Of a stretch of 6,912 bases of DNA, positions 1 through 4,102 are shown one piece after another. Made by a program: the position numbers and the translations under genes. Position 1 is the stretch's first letter, and every line of letters starts with the position of its first letter. The stretch is from NCBI GenBank assembly GCA_051878835.1, contig JBJEKW010000084.1:1-6912 (forward strand). The letters run 5' to 3'. The DNA is from Olsenella_K sp051878835 (GTDB lineage: Bacteria; Actinomycetota; Coriobacteriia; Coriobacteriales; Atopobiaceae). The notes under the pieces are model-generated. The model was not told the DNA's origin, did no database searches, and saw only the letters and a program-made list of their open reading frames with translations.

Positions 1-1
1 G

Positions 2-160
2 ACGCTGCAGCAGCTGGAGCGCTCGTGCTGGGACGTGGGCGTGGCCGTCCAGGACGGCGCCATGTTCAACGGCCCGACCTCCCTGCGCGTGAACCTGGCA
101 CTGCCCACGTCTTGCGTGGACGAGGCCATCGCGCGCATGCACAAGTACGTGTTTGCGTAG
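2..160 (+). CDS. MalY/PatB-family PLP-dependent aminotransferase (C-terminal fragment)
   Basis: The reading frame is open from the window edge to a TAG at 158-160 and gives the last 52 residues of a protein whose main body lies outside the window. The tail matches the end of the MalY/PatB group of fold-type I PLP enzymes (cystathionine beta-lyase or C-S lyase, which split cystathionine or cysteine to pyruvate, ammonia and a thiol). The visible pattern is GVAVQDGAMF, then LRVNLALP, then a final helix DEAIARMHKYV. In this family the Arg of the 'RxN' stretch (visible residue 29) binds the substrate carboxylate. The PLP lysine and the rest of the active site are not visible, so substrate cannot be assigned and another class I/II aminotransferase is possible. 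The gene converges on the NUDIX gene, with the hairpin at 266-298 between them. A 15-bp tandem duplication covers its stop codon. Confidence 0.75.
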   Translation, partial: TLQQLERSCWDVGVAVQDGAMFNGPTSLRVNLALPTSCVDEAIARMHKYVFA

Positions 161-182
161 CGCTTCGTTGCGTAGCGCTTCG
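153..182 (+). repeat. 15-bp perfect tandem duplication over a stop codon
   Basis: TTGCGTAGCGCTTCG occurs twice back to back (153-167 and 168-182). The first copy contains the last codons and TAG stop of the MalY/PatB-like gene. The unit is five codons long, so the second copy also carries a TAG in the same frame. This looks like a recent slippage duplication and probably has no effect on the protein. Confidence 0.9.
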
Positions 183-197
183 GCAATAAAGCGCAGG

Positions 198-276
198 TCA
201 AGAAGGGCATTGCGTTCTTGGCGGCGCCTGGTGCAAGGGCTCGCTCAAGAAGGGTATCCCTACTGAAGAAGGGCAT
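198..276 (+). repeat. Three dispersed copies of T(C/G)AAGAAGGGYAT
   Basis: Near-identical 13-mers occur at 198-210, 245-257 and 264-276. The third is the left arm of the terminator hairpin at 266-298. The first two may be degenerate copies of that arm left by local duplication; neither has an equally good partner arm, although 199-204 could pair weakly with 215-220. Confidence 0.6.
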
Positions 277-298
277 CCCGCAACGGGGTGCCCTTCTT
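266..298. terminator. Bidirectional intrinsic terminator between convergent genes
   Basis: A 15-bp stem (266-280 with 284-298, one G-U pair) closes a three-base CAA loop. It lies between the + strand MalY/PatB-like gene, which ends at 160, and the - strand NUDIX gene, which ends at 305. On the + strand the 3' arm ends in CTTCTTTA; on the - strand the 3' side reads CCCTTCTTCAG. Neither is a long U-tract, but stem strength and position between convergent stops support a shared terminator. It lies 7 bp past the NUDIX stop, so it fits that gene best. Confidence 0.75.
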
Positions 299-304
299 TA
301 CCGG

Positions 305-943
305 CTACGCCTTTGCGTAGTTCAGCAGCAGCCAGGCGTCGCTGACGATGTTGGCGTGGTCGAAGGCCAGACCCGTGCCATGGACGTCGACGGCGCGCGG
401 GATGCCGGTGATGGCCTGGGGCTGTGTGGCAAAGTCGCTGGTCAGAAGCGTGCCATCGTGGGTGAGCTCCAGCTGCGTGCGACCGGCCTCCTGCTTTGCG
501 CGGACGTCGAACCAGACCGCCTTCGCGGCGTCGTCACCCGCGTGGACCGTGACGCCCTTCTGGTCCAGCGCCACGAACGCGTACGACATGGTCCAACCGC
601 GCGGGTCGCGATCGGGCGTGCTATACAGGTGCAGCGGCTCCAGCGCCAGGCCCGTGACGCCCGTCTCCTCCTCGAGCTCGCGCTGGGCGCAGTGGTCCAC
701 GGTTTCATTGGGGTTCGTGAAGCCGCCGGGCGTGGCCCAGTGGCCCAGGAAGGGGTGGCCGCCCCTCTGCACCAGCAGCAGCTGCAGCTGACCGTCGACG
801 CGGCGAAACACGCAGATGTCTGCCGTCACCGAGGGCTGGGGGTACTTCTTTGGCGTGTAGCTGCGCAGGAACTCCTCCTCGGTGAGGCCGTTCTTGTCGC
901 GCAGGGGCTCGACGGGCTGCTGGCTCTGAGTTGAATTATTCAT
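305..943 (-). CDS. NUDIX hydrolase (ADP-ribose pyrophosphatase-like)
   Basis: A 212-residue cytosolic protein with a complete NUDIX box at residues 74-96: G74, E80, then R88-E89-L90-E91-E92-E93-T94-G95-V96, matching GX5EX7REUXEEXGU. These glutamates bind Mg2+ for hydrolysis of a nucleoside diphosphate linked to another group. The beta-strand before the box (LQLLLVQRGGHPFLGHWATPGG) and the C-terminal 'LAFDHANIVSDAW' helix resemble the ADP-ribose pyrophosphatase/NrtR-like branch, but there is no winged-helix domain, so an enzyme rather than an NrtR regulator is likely. The exact substrate cannot be read from sequence. The ATG at 943 is chosen because AAAGGA lies 9 bp upstream; the open frame runs on to 1183 but that stretch is repeat-rich and lacks family similarity. 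The gene diverges from the PHP gene and ends next to the terminator at 266-298. Confidence 0.9.
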   Translation of the reverse strand: MNNSTQSQQPVEPLRDKNGLTEEEFLRSYTPKKYPQPSVTADICVFRRVDGQLQLLLVQRGGHPFLGHWATPGGFTNPNETVDHCAQRELEEETGVTGLALEPLHLYSTPDRDPRGWTMSYAFVALDQKGVTVHAGDDAAKAVWFDVRAKQEAGRTQLELTHDGTLLTSDFATQPQAITGIPRAVDVHGTGLAFDHANIVSDAWLLLNYAKA

Positions 944-1200
944 ATGCGCCAATCCTTTCGCTGGATGGGGCTGGTTTACGCAACTAGCATAGAGCTTGAA
1001 CAATCGTAGACGTGCGCTTTTGTGGCAGCGGCGCGACGCGGTGTCGGCCGAGAGACGCTGAGTCGGCGGCGCGGCGCCAATCGAACGGCGAGGTGCCGGA
1101 CGAGCCGTGTCGTGCCGGCCAATCAACGCCACGCCGGCCAAACAACGCAGTGCCGGCCAAGAGACGCGCCCTGCCCGAACCAAGCTTGGAGGAAGATTTC
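944..1200. other. Divergent intergenic region (NUDIX / PHP)
   Basis: This 257-bp gap must hold the promoters of both divergent genes. The NUDIX-proximal part (944-1015) is AT-richer and is the likely site of its promoter, but I find no convincing -35/-10 pair. The PHP-proximal part is filled by the 19-bp repeat at 1024-1170. The ribosome binding site for the PHP gene is GGAGGA at 1188-1193, 7 bp before its ATG. Confidence 0.6.
1024..1170 (+). repeat. Degenerate 19-bp tandem repeat upstream of the PHP gene
   Basis: Seven 19-bp units can be laid out at 1024, 1043, 1062, 1095, 1114, 1133 and 1152, with a 14-bp interruption at 1081-1094. The last three are closest: each starts GCCGGCCAA and continues into (C/G)A(A/G)ACGC or similar. 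Earlier units keep only the GYCGGC start and parts of GAGACGC. It ends 18 bp before the PHP ribosome binding site. A role as binding-site array or as a decayed minisatellite cannot be told apart here. Confidence 0.6.
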
Positions 1201-2010
1201 ATGCGCAACTTTGCCTGTGACGTCCATACCCATACGCTCTTCTCGCGCCATGCGTACTCGACTATCGAGGAGAACGCGCGCGCGGCAGCGGAGCGCGGGC
1301 TTGAGGTCCTGGGCTCTGCCGACCACTACGGCTGCATGCTGTTTGAGGAGCAGACCCTGCGCAACTTCCAGTACTTCATCAACGTGGAGGCGTGGCCGCG
1401 CCAGCTGCACGGCGTGACGCTGCTGCGCGGGTGCGAGGCGGACATCGTGGACCTGGACGGGAACCTGTTCGGCTGGGACATCATGTGCGACCGCAGCATC
1501 AACGGCGACTTCTTTGAGCATGCGCACTCCCTGCAGGAGCTGGTGTTCAGGCACCTGGACTACGTCGTGGCCAGCGTGCACGCGAAGCAGTTCACCATCG
1601 CCGCGGACCTGGAGCAGACCACTGCCATGTACGTGGCGGCGCTGCAGCAGCCGAAGGTGCTGGTCCTGGGCCATCCCGGCCGCGCGGGCGTGCCCTTCGA
1701 CGTGAAGACCGTCGTGCACGAGGCTGGCCAGCTGCACAAGCTGATCGAGATAAACGAGCACAGCCTGGACGTCTCGAACCGCGACCATTCGTGGGACCCC
1801 TGCAAGGAAATCGCGCTGGCCTGCGCCGAGGAGGGCGTCCAGATAGCCGTGGACTCCGATGCGCACATCAGCAGCGCCATCGGCCAGTTCCAGAATGTCT
1901 CGGACATGCTGGACCAGATCCACTTCCCGCAGGAGCTGGTGGCCACCCGCTCCAAGCAGGCGTTCTTTGACGCCATGCACGCAGCTGGGCTGGGGAAGGA
2001 CCTCAAGTAG
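1201..2010 (+). CDS. PHP-domain metallophosphatase (YcdX-like)
   Basis: A 269-residue protein of the polymerase-and-histidinol-phosphatase superfamily, most like YcdX-type phosphatases that use a trinuclear metal site. All nine expected ligand positions are visible in order: H9 and H11 (DVHTHT), H17, H42 (ADHYG), E79 (GCEAD), H127 (ASVHAK), H158 (GHPGR), then D220 and H222 (DSDAH). The complete set predicts an active cytosolic phosphoesterase. The substrate is unknown; histidinol-phosphatase activity is less likely because no other his genes are nearby. The ATG at 1201 follows GGAGGA by 7 bp and places DVHTHT at the N-terminus as in the family. An upstream in-frame ATG at 1012 would add 63 residues encoded by the 19-bp repeat and is rejected. 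No clear terminator follows the gene. Confidence 0.9.
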   Translation: MRNFACDVHTHTLFSRHAYSTIEENARAAAERGLEVLGSADHYGCMLFEEQTLRNFQYFINVEAWPRQLHGVTLLRGCEADIVDLDGNLFGWDIMCDRSINGDFFEHAHSLQELVFRHLDYVVASVHAKQFTIAADLEQTTAMYVAALQQPKVLVLGHPGRAGVPFDVKTVVHEAGQLHKLIEINEHSLDVSNRDHSWDPCKEIALACAEEGVQIAVDSDAHISSAIGQFQNVSDMLDQIHFPQELVATRSKQAFFDAMHAAGLGKDLK

Positions 2011-2110
2011 GGAGTCCGCATGCAGCCCCTACCAGCCGTCGCATAGATAGCTGCCAGAGTGATGCAACGTCGTGCCACCCGAACATAGCCGCAACCTTGC
2101 CAGGTCCTTC

Positions 2111-2145
2111 TTGGGCCATGCGCTTGGTGGGGTATGACTTACAAT
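2111..2145 (+). promoter_or_regulatory. Possible promoter for the dehydrogenase gene
   Basis: This is the only AT-richer patch between 2011 and 2244. TTGGGC (2111-2116) lies 16 bp before TATGAC (2133-2138), and TACAAT (2140-2145) is an alternative -10 without a good -35. Both fits are partial. Either would give a leader of roughly 95-100 bases containing the hairpin at 2159-2179. Confidence 0.25.
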
Positions 2146-2158
2146 ACATGCAGACTGA

Positions 2159-2179
2159 GCGGCGCCCCGGAGGCGCCGC
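2159..2179 (+). promoter_or_regulatory. GC-only hairpin in the dehydrogenase leader
   Basis: GCGGCGCC (2159-2166) and GGCGCCGC (2172-2179) form a perfect 8-bp stem with a CCGGA loop. It lies about 65 bp upstream of the dehydrogenase start and downstream of the possible promoter. No U-tract follows, so it is not a standard terminator. It may act as an operator palindrome or as an mRNA 5' stabiliser; function is unknown. Confidence 0.4.
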
Positions 2180-2244
2180 GGCATGCTGGCGTTGCCGTGT
2201 GCGGTCTCTGCGTGGCGCCGGCATGTGCGATGAAGGGAGCAGGC

Positions 2245-3408
2245 ATGTACAACTTCACGTTCTCGGTTCCTACGGTCATCCACTTTGGCAAGGGTCAGAT
2301 CAAGCACCTGAGCGAGCTGCGCCAGAGCGGCACTAAGGCGCTGCTGGTGTACGGCGGTGGCTCCATCAAGCGCAACGGTATCTACGACGAGGCCATGCGC
2401 ATCCTCAGCGATGCGGGAGTCTCGGTGACGGAGCTGGCGGGCGTCGAGCCCAACCCGCGCATCCAGACGGTCCGCCGCGGCGTCGAGCTGTGCCGCAAGG
2501 ATGACATCGACATGGTCCTGGCCATCGGCGGCGGCTCCACCATCGACTGCGCCAAGGTCGTGGCGGCGGGCGCCAAGTACGACGGCGACCCCTGGGACAT
2601 CGTGCTGGACGGCAGCCTGGCCAAGGAGGCTCTGCCCATCTACTCCGTGCTGACCCTGGCGGCCACCGGCTCCGAGATGGACTGCTTTGCGGTCATCTCC
2701 GACATGGAGAAGAACGAGAAGTGGGGCACCGGCGCCGAGTGCATGAAGCCGACCATGTCCATCCTGGACCCCACGTATACGTTCACGGTCTCGGCACGTC
2801 AGACGGCTGCCGGCACCGCTGACATGATGAGCCACACGTTCGAGAACTACTTCACGCGTGAGAAGGGCGCGGATGTGCAGCAGCGCTTTGCCGAGGCCCT
2901 GCTGAAGGTCATGATTAAGTACGGTCCCGTGGCGCTGGGTAAGCCCGACGACTACGACGCTCGCGCCAACTTGATGTGGGCGGCCAGTCACGCCATCAAC
3001 GGCCTGGTGGGCGACGGCTCTGCCAATGCCTGGTGCGTGCACCCCATGGAGCATGAGCTTTCGGCGTTCTACGACATCACGCACGGCGAGGGCTTGGCCA
3101 TCCTGACCCCGGCGTGGATGGAATTCTGCATGCGCAAGGACCCCGACACCGTGGCCAGCTTTGCCACGTACGGCCGTAACGTGTGGGGCCTCGACGGCTC
3201 CGACGAGGACGTGGCCCGCGAGGCCGTGCGCCGCACACGCTCGTTCTTTGTGGACAGCCTGCACATGCCTGCGAACCTGCGCGCGGTGGGCATCGAGGAC
3301 CAGAAGAACTTCGAGGTCATGGCTCAGAAGGCAGCCGATGGCAGCAAGGGCTCGTTCGTGCCGCTGACCAAGGATGACATCGTGGAGATCTACAAGGCTG
3401 CGCTGTAG
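2245..3408 (+). CDS. Iron-containing alcohol/aldehyde dehydrogenase, YqhD/BdhA type
   Basis: A 387-residue group III (iron-containing) alcohol dehydrogenase, the same length as I recall for E. coli YqhD. Such enzymes reduce aldehydes such as butanal or other short-chain aldehydes to alcohols with NAD(P)H in the cytosol, as a fermentative electron sink or aldehyde detoxification step. Two GGGS nucleotide-binding motifs are visible (37-40 and 95-98). The metal ligands D193, H197, H266 and H280 match the family in order and spacing (TADMMSHTFE; CVHPMEHEL; ITHGEGLA). The GGGSIKRNGIYD segment is typical of the NADPH-dependent butanol dehydrogenase branch. GAAGGGAG at 2232-2239, 5 bp before the ATG at 2245, decides the start; an upstream in-frame ATG at 2134 would add a Cys/Pro-rich stretch with no family match. 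Substrate preference cannot be read. The gene stands alone: 234 bp after the PHP gene and 694 bp before the next gene. Confidence 0.93.
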   Translation: MYNFTFSVPTVIHFGKGQIKHLSELRQSGTKALLVYGGGSIKRNGIYDEAMRILSDAGVSVTELAGVEPNPRIQTVRRGVELCRKDDIDMVLAIGGGSTIDCAKVVAAGAKYDGDPWDIVLDGSLAKEALPIYSVLTLAATGSEMDCFAVISDMEKNEKWGTGAECMKPTMSILDPTYTFTVSARQTAAGTADMMSHTFENYFTREKGADVQQRFAEALLKVMIKYGPVALGKPDDYDARANLMWAASHAINGLVGDGSANAWCVHPMEHELSAFYDITHGEGLAILTPAWMEFCMRKDPDTVASFATYGRNVWGLDGSDEDVAREAVRRTRSFFVDSLHMPANLRAVGIEDQKNFEVMAQKAADGSKGSFVPLTKDDIVEIYKAAL

Positions 3409-3430
3409 GGCTGCGCTTTACGGTCGCCTT

Positions 3431-3534
3431 GGAAGACCGCGACGGAAGACCATCGCGGAAAGCAGCAACTGAAGACCGCGACGGAAGGCTGTGACGGAAG
3501 ACCGCGACGGAAGACGATGACGGAAGGCCGTGCA
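3431..3534 (+). repeat. Eight-unit 13-bp tandem repeat
   Basis: Eight contiguous units of exactly 13 bp, starting at 3431, 3444, 3457, 3470, 3483, 3496, 3509 and 3522. Consensus GGAAGACCGCGAC; units 1 and 6 match it exactly, unit 4 differs at the first base, and unit 3 is the most diverged. A 13-bp period is not a codon multiple, which argues against a coding repeat. The array starts 22 bp after the dehydrogenase stop codon. A 5-bp inverted match (CGGTC 3421-3425, GACCG 3435-3439) could fold at its start, but there is no terminator-like U-tract. Confidence 0.9.
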
Positions 3535-3548
3535 TGGGCTGCCTGAAG

Positions 3549-3580
3549 AAAGTTCGCTCGGCATGAATTGAACTTTTCGA
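3549..3580 (+). repeat. AATTGAACTTTTCGA motif copy with inverted partner
   Basis: AATTGAACTTTTCGA (3566-3580) is the most upstream copy of the motif found before the XRE-AlaA gene. It is followed by a CGAGG that is also found at a similar distance after the 3961 copy. AAAGTTC (3549-3555) and GAACTTT (3570-3576) form an inverted pair with a 14-bp gap, a layout that could bind a dimer of a helix-turn-helix protein. Confidence 0.5.
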
Positions 3581-3648
3581 TAGATTCGAGGGGCCGCGTA
3601 CTGCCAGGTGCAGGCGCGACCCTTTTATATGAGGCCATATATGCAGCC

Positions 3649-3828
3649 ATGTTGGCAATTGCAATCAATCGGCCTGATGAACCTGCTGGTAAGCCAGCGG
3701 GTAAGCCTGCTGATGAACCTACTGGCAAACTTGTTGATGAGCTCGCTGGCGAGCACCAGGTGAACGCCCGGAGAACGCTTGGAGAGCCGCTTGCCTGGAG
3801 AACCAGCGAGCAAGCTGCGCAGTATTGA
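3649..3828 (+). other. Possible small ORF with tetrapeptide repeats (doubtful)
   Basis: A 59-codon ORF can start at ATG 3649 (or further up at TTG 3568) and encodes DEPA/GKPA-like tetrapeptides, then a charged tail. Some differences between units are silent in this frame (gaa/gag, aag/aaa, ggt/ggc, cca/cct), which mildly favours coding. Against it: no Shine-Dalgarno site before either start, no recognised family, and location between repeats. Another frame (3629-3763) gives a leucine-rich 44-residue peptide, equally unsupported. I do not recognise either. Confidence 0.15.
3676..3750 (+). repeat. 12-bp tandem repeat
   Basis: About six units of 12 bp starting at 3676, 3688, 3700, 3712, 3724 and 3736, alternating between GATGAACCTGCT-like and GGTAAGCCTGCT-like forms, with decay towards the end. 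The period is a multiple of three, unlike the 13-bp array upstream. Confidence 0.75.
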
Positions 3829-3872
3829 GCCCGCCCATGCATGATCTCTGTGCGTTATTGTGCCCATTACCT

Positions 3873-3886
3873 GCGAAAGTTCAATT
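3873..3886 (-). repeat. Reverse-oriented AATTGAACTTTCG motif copy
   Basis: Read on the - strand, 3886 to 3873 gives AATTGAACTTTCGC, identical over 13 bases to the + strand copy at 3961-3973. The two are divergent, with 74 bp between them. No gene on the - strand starts from here, so it is more likely a protein-binding site than a promoter element. Confidence 0.6.
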
Positions 3887-3970
3887 TACGGCAATATTGG
3901 TTGTCGAATCGCTGACTATGACGGCCAATCTGTGATGTGTCTCATATGGAGAAACAAATAAATTGAACTT

Positions 3971-4000
3971 TCGACAGTGCGAGGTCCCCCAAGTGATACT
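3971..4000 (+). promoter_or_regulatory. Candidate sigma-70 promoter P1 for XRE-AlaA
   Basis: TCGACA (3971-3976, five of six matches to the -35 consensus) and GATACT (3995-4000, four of six) are separated by 18 bp. The -35 box overlaps the end of the motif copy at 3961-3974, so a protein bound there would compete with RNA polymerase. Confidence 0.35.
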
Positions 4001-4044
4001 CTGTTTCCAGCGAGCCGCACGGTGAAATTGAACTTCTTGCCCAT

Positions 4045-4073
4045 TTGAACCTTTTGATGTGACTCGCAATGAT
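4045..4073 (+). promoter_or_regulatory. Candidate sigma-70 promoter P2 for XRE-AlaA
   Basis: TTGAAC (4045-4050) and AATGAT (4068-4073) are separated by 17 bp, each with four of six consensus matches. Here the motif copy itself would be the -35 box, and the next copy (4078-4091) would cover the transcription start. It is an alternative to P1; only start-site mapping can choose. Confidence 0.3.
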
Positions 4074-4102
4074 TGCAAATTGAACTTTTGAGAGGGGGTC
4101 AG

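Larger units (their letters stand above)
3961..4091 (+). promoter_or_regulatory. Cluster of four AATTGAACTTT-like sites: candidate operator array
   Basis: Copies read AATTGAACTTTCGA (3961-3974), AATTGAACTTC (4026-4036), ATTTGAACCTTTTGA (4043-4057) and AATTGAACTTTTGA (4078-4091). TTGAAC is invariant. Distances between starts are 65, 17 and 35 bp. The last copy runs directly into the G-rich ribosome binding site of the XRE-AlaA gene. The natural reading is that a helix-turn-helix protein, perhaps the XRE domain encoded just downstream, binds here and represses or controls the gene. This is inferred from position and repetition only. Confidence 0.55.
3409..4102. other. Long intergenic region rich in repeats
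   Basis: No convincing gene lies in these 694 bp. It holds the 13-bp repeat (3431-3534), a 12-bp repeat (3676-3750) and AATTGAACTTT motifs at 3566, 3886 (- strand), 3961, 4026, 4043 and 4078. Base composition drops sharply from about 3840 on compared with the flanking genes, as expected of a promoter region for the XRE-AlaA gene. No hairpin with a U-tract follows the dehydrogenase stop. Confidence 0.7.

Noticed and set aside
218..934. 238-codon open frame on the + strand opposite the NUDIX gene
   Set aside because: It runs through the terminator hairpin and is antisense to a complete NUDIX box; no family pattern and no ribosome binding site.
1012..1200. 63-residue N-terminal extension of the PHP protein
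   Set aside because: It is encoded by the 19-bp repeat, is Arg/Pro-rich, and a far better ribosome binding site precedes ATG 1201.
1123..1980. 285-codon open frame on the - strand opposite the PHP gene
   Set aside because: It is antisense to a gene with all nine metal ligands in place, and has no recognisable motif of its own.
2011..2244. Riboswitch or tRNA upstream of the dehydrogenase
   Set aside because: Apart from one simple hairpin I see no cloverleaf, conserved riboswitch core or T-box sequence.
2029..3264. 411-codon open frame on the - strand opposite the dehydrogenase
   Set aside because: It lies fully antisense to a gene with intact family motifs; its His/Val/Ala-rich composition is typical of a high-GC shadow frame and it shows no domain.
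3431..3534. CRISPR array
   Set aside because: The 13-bp units are contiguous with no unique spacers and are far shorter than CRISPR repeats; no cas genes are visible.
3390..3842. 150-codon - strand frame across the intergenic repeats
   Set aside because: It is generated by the 13-bp and 12-bp repeats, giving Ser/Pro/Val-rich repeats with no ribosome binding site or family match.
4073..4102. TTG start for the XRE-AlaA gene
   Set aside because: It has no Shine-Dalgarno site, and the added codons overlap the AATTGAACTTTTGA motif; ATG 4103 follows a G-rich site at good spacing.
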